Numbered from the stretch's first letter, positions 32,449 to 41,974 are shown. The stretch is 64,000 nt of DNA from Hamadaea tsunoensis DSM 44101 (GCF_000428945.1 NZ_AUAX01000040.1:1-64000), one strand, 5' to 3'. A program made the numbers and translations. The notes: generated by a model not told the origin, from the letters alone.

Positions 32449-33396
32449 TCAGCTCACATCATCGGCCAGGCGCTCGGCGACCCGCGCCGGGGCCGGCATC
32501 TCGGCGATCTCCCGGGCCAGCGCGGCGGCCGCCGGACGGCAGCCGTCGAGCTGGGCGGCGTACTCCCGGATCGTGCCGGCGTCGAACGCGGTGAGCCGCA
32601 GCGCGGCGCCGGCGGTGAACACGGCCTCGGCGTTGGCGAACTGATCGGCGCCCTGCGGCAGGACGAGCTGCGGTACGCCGGCCGCGAGCGCGCCGAGGGT
32701 GGTGCCGCTGCCGCCGTGGTGGACGACGGCGGCGGCGCGGGCGAGGACGGCGTCCTGATCGACCCACGTCTCCACGGTGACGTTGGCGGGCAGGGGCCCG
32801 AGCGCCGCCGGCGTCACGCGTCCCGCCGCGACCACGACCCGGCGGTAGGCGGGCGCGAGCCCGGCGATGGCCGTGCGCAGCAGGTCCGGGCTGCCGAACG
32901 CGGTGCCGAGGGTGAGGTAGACCAGCCCGGGGTCCGGTGTGGACGGTGTACGGGTGCCGGGACGCATCGGGATCGTCGCCTCGGTGGCCAGGAAATCCTT
33001 GTCCTGCAACGACGGCGGGCAGATGTCCAGATGCGGCCGGCCGGTGCCGGTGGGCCGCACGAGCCCGATGCCGTCGGGGAAGAGCCGCCCGAAGCCGTGC
33101 CAGACCCCGCGGATCCCGACCTGCTGAGCCGCCTCCGCCGCGCCGGGTACGCCCCAGCCGTGCACGACGAGGTCGGGCCGGCGGTTTTCGAGGTCCGGCC
33201 GGAGATCCTCGGCGTAGATCTCGTAGAACACGTCGGCGGGCCGGAACGCCGCCAGCCCGAACGTACGCAGCCGCGGGTGCACCGCCTCGCCGACGGCGAA
33301 CTCCACGTCGTGCCCAGCCGCCTGGACGGCGAGGGCGAGCGGAACCATGGGCAGGGTGTGGCCGGGGGAGGCGAGGGCGGCGAACAGGACGCGCAT
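32449..33396 (-). CDS. Glycosyltransferase, MGT/UGT (GT1) type
   Basis: A 315-residue GT1-family enzyme, shorter than the usual 380-420 because the central part is compact. FAALASPGHTLPMVPLA opens the acceptor domain. HHGGSGTTLGALAAGVPQLV and PQGADQFANA form the nucleotide-sugar binding signature. Such enzymes attach sugars to natural products such as macrolides and polyketides. No polyketide or peptide genes are nearby, so self-resistance or detoxification by glycosylation is an alternative. The ATG at 33396 is used. Confidence 0.82.
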   Translation of the reverse strand: MRVLFAALASPGHTLPMVPLALAVQAAGHDVEFAVGEAVHPRLRTFGLAAFRPADVFYEIYAEDLRPDLENRRPDLVVHGWGVPGAAEAAQQVGIRGVWHGFGRLFPDGIGLVRPTGTGRPHLDICPPSLQDKDFLATEATIPMRPGTRTPSTPDPGLVYLTLGTAFGSPDLLRTAIAGLAPAYRRVVVAAGRVTPAALGPLPANVTVETWVDQDAVLARAAAVVHHGGSGTTLGALAAGVPQLVLPQGADQFANAEAVFTAGAALRLTAFDAGTIREYAAQLDGCRPAAAALAREIAEMPAPARVAERLADDVS

Positions 33397-33468
33397 CGTG
33401 CGACGGTACCCCGAACCTGGACGGCGTCCACTACGCTGCGGCGGCACACCGACGATACGGGGATGATC

Positions 33469-35184
33469 ATGACGGCGGTTCCGGGGCGGACACCACCTCG
33501 CTGGCGCGCGGCATTCGTGGCGGCGGCGCCGCCGATCGCCGCGGGCTGGCTCGCCAGTACCCTGCTGACCGACCTCACCCCCGAGTACACCGCCGTGTCC
33601 AACGGTGTCCACATCGGTGGGTCGAGCGCCGTGGCGCCGGTGGTCCTGGTGCTTGCCTGGCTGGTCGCGCTGTGCGCCGCCGTCGTGGCCGCGCTCGGCG
33701 GCGCCGCGTACCGGCGGCTGGCCCGGCGGCTGCTGCCGGTGGCGGTCGTCGCCGGCACCCTGGGCGCGCTGAGCGCCGCCGGCGTCGGCATCGCGGTCGT
33801 CCTGTCCGGCGGCTCGGTGCCGTGGTTCGCGGCGATCGTCGTGGCGACGGTGTTCGTCGTGGCGCGGTTGCTCGGCGCGCTGCCGCGGGTCCTCGCCGGT
33901 AGCGACATCGATGCCGCCCTCGTCGGCGCCTGGCGGGCCACGAGCCGGGCCCGGTGGGTGTCGTTCGGGCTGGGCCTGTGGATCCTGATCGGCCTCCCGG
34001 TGCTGGCCGTTCTCACCGTCGGTCTGGTCGGCGCGGTGGACGCCGGATCGCCGTGGGGCGGGTCGGACCTGGGGGTCGTCCGCTCCGCGGTGCTCGGGAC
34101 GGTCGCCGTCCTCGTGGGCACGGCGTGCGTCGCCTTGCAAGCCGTCGCCCTGGTGCCCGGCGCGCAGCCCGCGTACGCGCCGCCGGTGCGGATGTGGCCC
34201 GCGTTCGCCGTGGCCGTCGCCGCGCCGCTGGTGCTCGCCGCCGTCACCATCGCCGACCCCGAGCAGGCTCCGGTGATCACGGCCGCGCCCGCCCCGGCGC
34301 CGCTCGGGTTCGAGCGCACCAACTACCGCTTCATCTCCCTGCCCGACGGCTCGCACCTGTCCGTCTCCACCAGCGAAAGCCGTCCCCAGCTGCTGAAATG
34401 CAACGCCGAGGCCACCGAGTGCACGCGTACCGACGTCGCGCTCACCGGCCTGGCCCACCCTTCGATCATGGACATGGCGCGTACGCGTACCGGCCTCATC
34501 GTCGCCGCGGCGATGATGAACGACGACGGCAGTCACACGCTGCGGCTGTGGCGGTGCGACGACCTCGTGTGCGGCTCGGTGCACGTGCTGCCGGGCATCC
34601 GGCTGCCCGACGACCCGGCGGTCAGGGCGGCCGGCGACACGTCGTTCGATCCGCTCGCGGACCAGCTGAGCACCGGGCGGCAGGACACCGAACCGAAGAC
34701 GCTGCGTTGGGAGAACGCCAAGTTCATCGTCGGCGTCGACGAGACCGACCGGCCCGTGCTGGCGGTCAGCCGCAGCACGCGAGCCGAAGTCGAGCTGTAC
34801 CGGTGCGCCGATCGCGACTGCGGCGGGCTCGACGTGACCACCCGCCGGCTCGACCTGTTCCAGGCGACCGGAGCGGCCCCGTCCACCATCGAAGCGCTCG
34901 CGCTGGATCAGCTGGGCCGGCCGGTCGTCGCCGTGCGCGCGTACGCCCCGCCCCGGAAGCCGGGATTCTCGATCCGGTGGGGTACGCCGCCCAGGGACTG
35001 GCTGCTGGTCATCCACTGTGGACCAGGCTGCGACACGTGGGGGACAGGCCTGTGGCGGACGCCCGAACCGAACCACCAGGACCGGTGGCAGATCGAGGTG
35101 CGGCCGGAGGGAACGGTCCTGACGACCTGGGAGTGGGGCGACGATGTCCAGCTCACCTGCACCCGCAACTGCGACCCGCGATGA
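33469..35184 (+). CDS. Membrane protein with Cys-paired ectodomain, paralog A
   Basis: A 571-residue protein that I do not recognise. The N-terminal 250 residues contain about six membrane helices. The remaining 310 form an extracytoplasmic domain with repeated Cys-x(4-6)-Cys pairs (KCNAEATEC, RCDDLVC, RCADRDC, HCGPGC, CTRNC), each probably one disulfide in a beta-propeller-like blade. It overlaps its paralog by four bases (ATGA at 35181). GGGGA before ATG 33469 supports this start; ATG 33463 is possible. Confidence 0.7.
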   Translation: MTAVPGRTPPRWRAAFVAAAPPIAAGWLASTLLTDLTPEYTAVSNGVHIGGSSAVAPVVLVLAWLVALCAAVVAALGGAAYRRLARRLLPVAVVAGTLGALSAAGVGIAVVLSGGSVPWFAAIVVATVFVVARLLGALPRVLAGSDIDAALVGAWRATSRARWVSFGLGLWILIGLPVLAVLTVGLVGAVDAGSPWGGSDLGVVRSAVLGTVAVLVGTACVALQAVALVPGAQPAYAPPVRMWPAFAVAVAAPLVLAAVTIADPEQAPVITAAPAPAPLGFERTNYRFISLPDGSHLSVSTSESRPQLLKCNAEATECTRTDVALTGLAHPSIMDMARTRTGLIVAAAMMNDDGSHTLRLWRCDDLVCGSVHVLPGIRLPDDPAVRAAGDTSFDPLADQLSTGRQDTEPKTLRWENAKFIVGVDETDRPVLAVSRSTRAEVELYRCADRDCGGLDVTTRRLDLFQATGAAPSTIEALALDQLGRPVVAVRAYAPPRKPGFSIRWGTPPRDWLLVIHCGPGCDTWGTGLWRTPEPNHQDRWQIEVRPEGTVLTTWEWGDDVQLTCTRNCDPR

Positions 35185-36932
35185 CCGGGGACGCCTTCAC
35201 CGCGCCGGACGCGGACCGCCGGCGGGCCGTGCTCACGGTGGTGGCCCCGCCGCTCGCGCTGGTCTGGCTGCTGACGGCGCTCCTGCCGGTGTTCGGTGAC
35301 CGGACGTCGACCTCCATCATCGACGGCGCGTACGCGGGCGGCTCGTCGTCGACCCTCGCCGGGATCGGCTGGGTGGCGGGCTGGGCGTTCGCGCTCTGTG
35401 CCGGAGCCGCAGCCGGTTCCGGCGGGTACGCGTACCGCCGGGTGATCCGGCGGCTGCTCCCGGCGGCGGGAATTCTTGCCGTGCTCGCCGTGCTGGGCTT
35501 CGGCGGTCTCGCGGGCGCTGCCGTGGTCTCCGGCGGATCGCTCGCCGTCCTCGCGATCGCGGCCGTCCTGCCGTTGTTCGCCGTCACCCAGCTGCTCGGC
35601 GCGCTGCCGCGGGTGCTCGCCGGGGCCTCGATCGGCAGGGCGCTCGCCGATGCCTGGCGGGGATCGGCCGGGCAACGGTGGCGGGAGTTCCTGCGCGGCG
35701 TGTGGATCCTGGTCGCCGTGCCGGTCGTCACCGCCCTCCTGCTCCAGCTGCGCTTCATGTCGCTTGGCGACAGTACGGCCGCCGGGTTCGCCCGGTCCGC
35801 GGTCGGCGCCGTGATCACCGTGGCCGTCCTCGTCGCGTGTGTGACGCTCCAAGCCGTCGCGCTTCCATCCGTTCCCGGTGCAGAGAAGGGCGCGCTTCCA
35901 CTCGCTCCTGTTGCAGAGGAGGGCGAACCGCGACCAGGACGGCGCCCAACCAGGCTGGGGGCCGCGTTCGCCCTCGTCATCGCCGCGCCGCTGGCGCTGA
36001 CCGCCGTGGCCGTCGCCGACCCCGGCGGCCTACCGGTGATCACGTCGGGCACCGAACGGCCGCGGCAGGGCGTGGACGCCATCGGCCTGGGGTTCCTCCC
36101 GCTGCCGGACGGCTCCCAGGTGGCCGTCGACCCGGGCGACCGCAAGCCCGAGCTGGTGAAGTGCGACATCCAGGCCACCGAATGCACGCGTACCGAGGTC
36201 GCGCTGACGGGGATCGACACGGCGATGCGCATCGACATGACGCGTACGCCGACGGGGCTGCTCATCGCAGCGGTGACCCACGAGGCCGGCGACTCGGTCC
36301 TGCTGCGCCTGTGGCGCTGCGACGATCCGGCCTGCGGCACCGTGCACGTCCTGACACCGATCCCGCTGCCGGCCGACCCGCCCCGCGAGAAGCCGCACAG
36401 CGCGTTCCCGGGAATGTTCGGCGATCAAGCCGGCCAGGCGGCCGAGCCGGAGCCGGTCAGCTGGTACGACGCGAAGTTCGCGCTCGGCGTCGACACCGCC
36501 GGCCGGCCGGTCATGGCGACGAACCGGAGCCGCCGGCCCGAGATCGAGTTCTACCACTGCGCCGATCCGGACTGCCGGGCCGTCGACTCGACCACCCGTT
36601 CCCTGGACGTGCCCGGGCAACCCGGCGGGGACCCGGCCCGCATCGAGGCGCTCGCGATGGACCGGCAGGGCCGTCCGGTCGCCGCCGTCCGGGCGTACGC
36701 GCCGCGGCAGCCGTCCGGGTTCACGGTCCGCCTCGGCGGGCAGCCCCAGGACGGGCTGTATGTCGTCCACTGTGGAGACTGGTGCGACGGGTACGGCGTA
36801 CGGCTCTGGCAGACGATCGAGCCGGGGAAGGAACGGTGGTGGCGGTTCACGAGGACCGCGGCGGGCGATGTCCGGCTGGCCACCAACGACCCGGAGACGG
36901 CCCTGATCACCTGCTCGCGCTTCTGCGCCTGA
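35181..36932 (+). CDS. Membrane protein with Cys-paired ectodomain, paralog B
   Basis: A 583-residue paralog of the preceding gene, aligned along its whole length: about six N-terminal helices, then an ectodomain with KCDIQATEC, RCDDPAC, HCADPDC, HCGDWC and CSRFC. Shared segments include ATECTRT, ALTG, RPVAAVRAYAP. It arose by tandem duplication and is translationally coupled. A sensor, anti-sigma or surface-binding role is conceivable, but nothing in the sequence decides it. A palindromic repeat follows. Confidence 0.7.
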   Translation: MTGDAFTAPDADRRRAVLTVVAPPLALVWLLTALLPVFGDRTSTSIIDGAYAGGSSSTLAGIGWVAGWAFALCAGAAAGSGGYAYRRVIRRLLPAAGILAVLAVLGFGGLAGAAVVSGGSLAVLAIAAVLPLFAVTQLLGALPRVLAGASIGRALADAWRGSAGQRWREFLRGVWILVAVPVVTALLLQLRFMSLGDSTAAGFARSAVGAVITVAVLVACVTLQAVALPSVPGAEKGALPLAPVAEEGEPRPGRRPTRLGAAFALVIAAPLALTAVAVADPGGLPVITSGTERPRQGVDAIGLGFLPLPDGSQVAVDPGDRKPELVKCDIQATECTRTEVALTGIDTAMRIDMTRTPTGLLIAAVTHEAGDSVLLRLWRCDDPACGTVHVLTPIPLPADPPREKPHSAFPGMFGDQAGQAAEPEPVSWYDAKFALGVDTAGRPVMATNRSRRPEIEFYHCADPDCRAVDSTTRSLDVPGQPGGDPARIEALAMDRQGRPVAAVRAYAPRQPSGFTVRLGGQPQDGLYVVHCGDWCDGYGVRLWQTIEPGKERWWRFTRTAAGDVRLATNDPETALITCSRFCA

Positions 36933-36989
36933 TCCTGCCCGCCCCGCTCCCCGGCGCGACCCGCTCCCCGGCCCGCTCGCGTGACCCGG

Positions 36990-37076
36990 CTCCATGATCC
37001 CGTTTGGATCAGGGATGTCCACGTAATCTTGGTCCAAGATTCGGGTGATTTCCCTGATCCAAACGGGATCATGGAG
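36990..37076. repeat. Dispersed palindromic repeat, copy 3
   Basis: The most regular copy: outer arms of 26 bp (36990-37015 and 37051-37076) are perfect reverse complements. It lies between convergent gene ends at 36932 and 37105. Confidence 0.92.
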
Positions 37077-37104
37077 CGGTCTGAGCGGGACAGCGAAAGG
37101 GCTG

Positions 37105-37848
37105 TCAGCCGGCCAGCGGGTAGTACGGCTGGCTCCAGCCGCGGTAGCTGCTGTGGTAGAGGTAGTCGTCGACGCCGACCTGGCCGCCCACCGACGTACC
37201 GATGATCTTGCCTTCGCCGAGGCTGATCACGACGTGCCCGGTGCCGGAGGAGTTGTGGTACCAGACGAGCGCCCCGCGCGGCGGGATCCCGCTGGTGTGC
37301 ATGTAGCCGTGGTTCACCATGTAGTCCCCGCCGACCTCGGCGGTCGCCCAGTTGGTGTAGCTCCAGCCGTAGGACAGGCCGGTGAACTTCAGGCAGAGAT
37401 TCTCGTACGCGCTGGAGCCGAGATGGCTGAACGCCCACGAGATGGCGGCGTTGATGCCCCGCGGGTTGGCCCGGGGCGGCGCGCCGACGTAGTCGCATTT
37501 GCCGGTGACGTAGCCGTCGCCGCCGGTGTAGACGTACGCGTCCGAGACGAAACCGCCCCGGGCGAGCATGTCCCAGATGGTGCTGGTGCCGTAGGTCCCG
37601 CTGACCTGGGAGCCTTCGGTCTGGCACAGGATCGTGACCTTCGAACCGTCCGCGACCGTGTCCCACGCGTCGAAGCCGGTGCCCGGGGCCGCCCGGACGG
37701 TCAGGGCCGTGCCGGCGGTGTTGACCGTGCCCGACGCGGAGGCGTTGGCCGCGCTGGGCAAGGCGAACAGCATGACGCCCGCCACCGTCGCACTGAGCGC
37801 GGCGAACCGGGCCGGCCGGCGCCGCAGAACACTGAAGAGTGTCGACAT
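37105..37848 (-). CDS. Secreted SH3 and NlpC/CHAP-like protein
   Basis: A 247-residue secreted protein. The signal peptide ends near ANA/SASG. An SH3b-like domain (about 40-115, LTVRAAPGTGFDAWDTV) is followed by a papain-like domain with a candidate nucleophile Cys in ENLCLKFTG and His in GTGHVVISLGEG, the order found in NlpC/P60 and CHAP peptidoglycan hydrolases. WSYTNWATAEVGG lies between them. It probably cleaves or binds peptidoglycan. The ATG at 37848 starts the signal. Confidence 0.75.
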   Translation of the reverse strand: MSTLFSVLRRRPARFAALSATVAGVMLFALPSAANASASGTVNTAGTALTVRAAPGTGFDAWDTVADGSKVTILCQTEGSQVSGTYGTSTIWDMLARGGFVSDAYVYTGGDGYVTGKCDYVGAPPRANPRGINAAISWAFSHLGSSAYENLCLKFTGLSYGWSYTNWATAEVGGDYMVNHGYMHTSGIPPRGALVWYHNSSGTGHVVISLGEGKIIGTSVGGQVGVDDYLYHSSYRGWSQPYYPLAG

Positions 37849-37929
37849 GGGCGCAGCGTACGCAGCGGTTCTACAGAAACCGGTCTCGACGATGTACAGG
37901 AAAAGGCTCTTGCATGTATGGAAAAGGAT

Positions 37930-38478
37930 CTATTTGATGCGAGCGGCCCAGTCCTCGATCGTGACGACGTCGGCCTGGGCCGGGAACACCTTCTCCGTCA
38001 GGACGCGGTGCACCTCCGGGTCGTGGTCGAGGCAGCCGTCGGCCAGCACCGTGATCTCGTAGTCGAGGTCGGCGGCCTGGCGGAGCGTGGACAGGACGAC
38101 GCCGCTGGTGGCGATGCCGGTCAGGACCAGGTGCCCGATGCCGCTCGAGCGCAGCAGCAGTTCGAGGTCGCTGCCCGCGAAGGCGGACACCCGCTTCTTG
38201 GTGACGGTGATGTCGCCGGGTTCGGGCGCGACGTCCGGGTGGATCTCCATCGCGTCGGGTCCGGCCGCGCCGAACCGGCCGGCGAGCCCGCCGAAGATCT
38301 TGTTGCGCGGGTTCGCCTCGGGGTAGCCGGGCCGGAACCCGACCACGACGTATATCACCGGCAGCGCGGCCGCGCGGGCCGCCGCGATCGCCGTACGCAG
38401 CCGTGGCAGGTAGCCCGGCTCGGCGATGCGGGCCACGACGGAGTTCTGTACGTCCATCACGAGCAGTGCGGTAGTCAT
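37930..38478 (-). CDS. Isochorismatase-fold protein lacking the nucleophile Cys
   Basis: A 182-residue protein of the isochorismatase/nicotinamidase fold. Asp9 (in VMDVQN) and a Lys in TVTKKRVSAF match the catalytic Asp and Lys. At the position of the nucleophile Cys the sequence reads GIATSGVVLST, so Val127 stands where Cys is expected. The cysteine-hydrolase reaction is therefore unlikely; isochorismatases of the EntB/PhzD type also work without this Cys. The ATG at 38478 starts it. Confidence 0.8.
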   Translation of the reverse strand: MTTALLVMDVQNSVVARIAEPGYLPRLRTAIAAARAAALPVIYVVVGFRPGYPEANPRNKIFGGLAGRFGAAGPDAMEIHPDVAPEPGDITVTKKRVSAFAGSDLELLLRSSGIGHLVLTGIATSGVVLSTLRQAADLDYEITVLADGCLDHDPEVHRVLTEKVFPAQADVVTIEDWAARIK

Positions 38479-38493
38479 GTCTGGCAGGATCCC

Positions 38494-39063
38494 CTATCGA
38501 CGTACGCGATAGCGCAGGTGGGTCGCGGACGGGGAGGCGTCGGCCGCGATCGGTTCGAGGTCGAGCTCGCCGACCGAGGGGAACATCGGCGTACCGGCGC
38601 CGAGCGTGATCGAGACGAGTTCGACCCACACCTCGTCGGCGAGCCCCGCCCGCAGGACCGCGCCGACCGTGCTGCCGCCGCCCATCACGAGGACGTCGCC
38701 CGGCGAGGCGGCCAGCGCGCCGGCGACCGCCTCCTCCACAGTGGAGACGAAGCGGAACGTGCCGCTGGGCTGAGCGAGATCCGGTCCCGGCGTCCGCGTG
38801 ACCACGAAGCAGGGCGCGGGAAAGGGCACGTCGCCCCAGATCTCCAGACCGAGCGAGAACGTACGCGCGCCCAGCACCACGGCGCCCGCGGCCGCCCGCA
38901 TCCGGTTGCCCGCCTCGACATCGGCCGGATGCGCGGCCTCGGCGAACAGCCACGTGTGCAGCCGCTCGCCGCCCACGCCCATCGGGTGCTCGGCACTGGG
39001 GTCGGGACCGCACCCGAACCCGTCCAGGGACATGCTTCCCGTGACGATGACCTTGCCCAACAC
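38494..39063 (-). CDS. RibD C-terminal / DHFR-fold reductase
   Basis: A 189-residue member of the dihydrofolate-reductase-like RibD C-terminal family. SMSLDGF opens the fold, VVLGARTF and VMGGGSTVGAVL are the cofactor-loop segments, and LGAGTPMFP is the typical end motif. It probably reduces a small substrate with NADPH. GAGGAGG lies just before GTG 39063; TTG 39060 would give better spacing. It is 15 bases upstream of the isochorismatase-like gene and likely cotranscribed. Confidence 0.8.
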   Translation of the reverse strand: MLGKVIVTGSMSLDGFGCGPDPSAEHPMGVGGERLHTWLFAEAAHPADVEAGNRMRAAAGAVVLGARTFSLGLEIWGDVPFPAPCFVVTRTPGPDLAQPSGTFRFVSTVEEAVAGALAASPGDVLVMGGGSTVGAVLRAGLADEVWVELVSITLGAGTPMFPSVGELDLEPIAADASPSATHLRYRVRR

Positions 39064-39104
39064 GGTCCTCCTCGCGTACGCGGCCGGCGGTAGAGTCGGC
39101 GACC

Positions 39105-40142
39105 GTGACGAACGACGACTTCGGCGCCCCCGGCTGGGAGGCCATCGACGCGGCCCTGGAACCGATCTACTCCGGTGTGGAGCCCCGGCACTACGGCACC
39201 GTGATCGGCTGGCGGCTCGGCGGCCCCGACCCGCTGGACGGCGTGAGCGCCTACCCGCGCGACGGACACTGGCACTTCGTCACGTACGGCCTCTCGGAAC
39301 TGTACGCCAAGGAGTCGGACAACCCGGACCGATCCGGCTGGGGTTTCGAACTGACCTTCCGCCTGGCCCGCGAAGCGGCCGAGGCCGAGCCGCCGATGTG
39401 GGCGGTGAGCTTCCTGCAGAACCTGGCCCGCTACGTCTACCAGAGCGGCAACGTGTTCGCGGCCGGGCACCACCTCGACCTCAACGGCCCGATCGCGTTG
39501 AGCGCGGAGGACACCGTGATCCGGGCGGTGACCTTCACCGACGACCCCGAACTCGCCACGATCGACACCTCGAACGGGCGGCTCACGTTCCTGCAGGTCG
39601 TCGGCATCACCCTGGCCGAGTACGCGGCGATCGAGAGCTGGGACGCGCCCGGACTGCTCGCGGCGCTGGCCCCGAAGCTGCCGCTGTTCGTCACCGACCT
39701 GGCCCGCCCGGACCTCGCGGAGGACCCGGACGTGGCGGCCGCGATCGAGGCCGGCGTACGCCGGGACGGCTCGTCGACGGGCGGTCTCTACGTGCAGGAA
39801 GCCACCTTCGCGGCCGACGACGCGGGCGTACGCCTCACGTTCGGGGCGAACGCGGCCCCCCGCATCGGGCGCATCCTGACCGCCCGGCTCCCGTTCGGCC
39901 GCGGGCTGCTCGTGGAATCGTCGACCGGCGCGGTGGGGCTGCAACCGGGGGACGCGTTCGCCGTCACGCCCGGCGACGACGGATTCCTCGAACTGACGGT
40001 GCCGCCGCGCGTACTCGATGATCTGGTCGGGGCTCTGCGGCCGCGGGCGGGCGTCTACGCGGTGAGTGACGCGCTGACTGTGGAGATCGTGAAGTCGCAG
40101 ATCCGCGACCAGGACGGCGAGGTCGTCGAAGAGATCGGCTGA
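39105..40142 (+). CDS. Suppressor-of-fused (SUFU) domain protein
   Basis: A 345-residue protein with an N-terminal SUFU domain: HYGTVIGWRLGGPDPLDGVS, then HWHFVTYGLSELYAKE and SGWGFELTFRL are the signature strands. Bacterial SUFU proteins are often immunity proteins against contact-dependent toxins. The C-terminal 130 residues form a second alpha/beta part. No toxin lies beside it. It starts at GTG 39105, 42 bases from the divergent RibD-type gene. Confidence 0.85.
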   Translation: MTNDDFGAPGWEAIDAALEPIYSGVEPRHYGTVIGWRLGGPDPLDGVSAYPRDGHWHFVTYGLSELYAKESDNPDRSGWGFELTFRLAREAAEAEPPMWAVSFLQNLARYVYQSGNVFAAGHHLDLNGPIALSAEDTVIRAVTFTDDPELATIDTSNGRLTFLQVVGITLAEYAAIESWDAPGLLAALAPKLPLFVTDLARPDLAEDPDVAAAIEAGVRRDGSSTGGLYVQEATFAADDAGVRLTFGANAAPRIGRILTARLPFGRGLLVESSTGAVGLQPGDAFAVTPGDDGFLELTVPPRVLDDLVGALRPRAGVYAVSDALTVEIVKSQIRDQDGEVVEEIG

Positions 40143-40205
40143 CCTTGGTGATTCAGCAGGTGACCTGCGATGGCGACCGGCGGCACCGCAGACCCCCAAG
40201 ACGGC

Positions 40206-41111
40206 CTACGGGGCGGCGTTCTTGCGCTCCTGCGTCCAGAACCTGGTCGCCCGACGGCCGCCGAACCGGGCGAGCGCGTCACGGAGATCCTTACGCTGGC
40301 GGTCGTTCATTGGACCGTAGACGCAGATGGGCACCCAGCGTCCCGTCAGAGCTCCCCGGAGACCAAGGTAGAAGCCGGGATAGACCGGCCCAGGCCACCC
40401 TACGGCGAACACCTCGGCGGGGCGTATGGCGACAGGATCGAACTCGATGTGCAGGACCCGCAACCGCCGCCATGCGAGCGACAGCACCTTGGCCTCGGTG
40501 ACCTGGAGAATTTCGGTCCATTCGATGATCCACTCCTGGTCTTGCGCGCCGATCGTGATGGCGTCCGCATCGACACGCAGAGACCAGGGCGTCAGCTGCG
40601 GTGAGACGGTACGATCGCCGACCACCTTGGAGATCCACAAAACGATCGCCAACAGGCCGCACCCGACCGCGAGAAACAGGAACGGCCCTGCCGGATTGGC
40701 ACGGTCATCCAGGATGGCCCGGTCAAGACTCCCGTTCACCTGCCATGCGAGCCCGGCCAGCATGATCGCGCTCACGGTGAAGAAGCCGGCCGGTGGAGCA
40801 TCCGCGAAGGAGTCCAGTGGATCGGTGCCGCTCCAGGCGACCTCGAACGGCGTACCCGGCCGAGGATGAGGGTCGGGGTCGGTCGGCACCGGCCCTCTAC
40901 GGCGGTCGGCGGACCTGCTCAGCAGTAGTTCGACAGCCACGCCGGCGGCGACGACGACAGCGAGGGCCGGCCACGGATGACGTCTGATCACGTTCATCAG
41001 GCCGGGCCAGCGGTCGGTGGCGGAGGCGGCGTTCACGGCCAGGTCCCCTACGGCAGCGGCCAGGGCGAGAACGAGCAGTCGGACAAGTGTCCTATGTGGT
41101 TTCTCCGGCAC
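40206..41111 (-). CDS. Four-helix membrane protein of unknown function
   Basis: A 301-residue membrane protein: helices at about 10-28, 47-63, 111-127 and 143-161, then a soluble beta-rich cytoplasmic domain of about 130 residues (SLRVDADAITIGAQDQEWII, then WRRLRVLHIEFDP), which resembles the PH-like region of bacterial membrane proteins. The start is GTG 41111. I do not recognise the family. Confidence 0.6.
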   Translation of the reverse strand: MPEKPHRTLVRLLVLALAAAVGDLAVNAASATDRWPGLMNVIRRHPWPALAVVVAAGVAVELLLSRSADRRRGPVPTDPDPHPRPGTPFEVAWSGTDPLDSFADAPPAGFFTVSAIMLAGLAWQVNGSLDRAILDDRANPAGPFLFLAVGCGLLAIVLWISKVVGDRTVSPQLTPWSLRVDADAITIGAQDQEWIIEWTEILQVTEAKVLSLAWRRLRVLHIEFDPVAIRPAEVFAVGWPGPVYPGFYLGLRGALTGRWVPICVYGPMNDRQRKDLRDALARFGGRRATRFWTQERKNAAP

Positions 41112-41154
41112 GCCGGCATCCTAACGTCCGGTATCAATGGATGGGTGCGCCAGC

Positions 41155-41574
41155 CTAGCTGCCCGTCAGGTTCAGGGTCTTCATGATGACGATCGCGGCG
41201 ATGATCATCGCCAGCATCCCCGCTGCCGCCACCCACGGCGACACTTTGGGTAGGTCGCCGAGGGCCAGCCAGGCTTGGCCGCCGGGTACGAGTACCAGCA
41301 GAACGAACGCCACGGCCAACCAGAAACGCGTACCTTGGCTCAGCTCCGGCGCGACCACCAGCAGTGCCTGGTACGTGACGATGGCCAGGGCCTCCAGCGC
41401 CAGCGCGGCCGCCGCAAGGCCGAAACCGATGGCCGTGGAGTCGTCGTCGCTGGTTCCCTGTCCCTGACGGCGGGCCAGGTCGCAGAGGAACCTGATCTCG
41501 ATGACGACGCCCAGGGCGAGAGTGGCGGTGACCTGAGCGACCGTTCCCGCGGCGTCAGGAGTCAAAGACGGCAT
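41155..41574 (-). CDS. Small membrane protein of unknown function
   Basis: A 139-residue protein with four hydrophobic helices (about 12-30, 48-66, 81-100 and 113-131). The loop after helix 1 is polar (RRQGQGTSDDDST). There is no recognisable motif. It lies 43 bases upstream of the 41111 gene on the same strand, so both may be one unit. The ATG at 41574 starts it. Confidence 0.55.
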   Translation of the reverse strand: MPSLTPDAAGTVAQVTATLALGVVIEIRFLCDLARRQGQGTSDDDSTAIGFGLAAAALALEALAIVTYQALLVVAPELSQGTRFWLAVAFVLLVLVPGGQAWLALGDLPKVSPWVAAAGMLAMIIAAIVIMKTLNLTGS

Positions 41575-41683
41575 GGCTCGATCATCGTGCGGGGGTCAAG
41601 AGTCGTGAATGGAGCGTCGAGCATCGGGTACCGGGTGGGCCGGCCCGGTACCCGGCGAGGGGGGCGCCGGCCGGCAAGGTGGC

Positions 41684-41974
41684 TTATCGACTCTTCGCCG
41701 CCGGGCGGGCCACCAGCGCCGCGGTGTGTCCGAAGCCGAAGACCCAGGTGCAGGCCGCGACGAAGGCGGTCAGCCGGATCAGCGGACTGGACTCGGCGTA
41801 CGCGGTGACGAGCAACTGACCGCCGGTCGACAGGCCGACAGCCAGCACGAGCAGGGCGAACGTCAGCCGGCCGAGCCGCGTACGCATCCGGGTGGCCACG
41901 AAGTCCCGGACCACCTCGGCGTAGGTGGACCTCATGGCCTGCAGAACGGTGAGGACGAGGCGCAGTTGGTGCAT
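41684..41974 (-). CDS. Small two-helix membrane protein
   Basis: A short protein with two hydrophobic helices (LTFALLVLAVGLSTGGQLLV, and LTAFVAACTWVFGFGHTAAL) after a basic N-terminal part. The start could be ATG 41974 (96 aa) or ATG 41935 (83 aa); neither has a strong Shine-Dalgarno. It has no recognised family. I give it low confidence, but the hydrophobic pattern is not what an out-of-frame reading usually shows. Confidence 0.4.
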   Translation of the reverse strand: MHQLRLVLTVLQAMRSTYAEVVRDFVATRMRTRLGRLTFALLVLAVGLSTGGQLLVTAYAESSPLIRLTAFVAACTWVFGFGHTAALVARPAAKSR

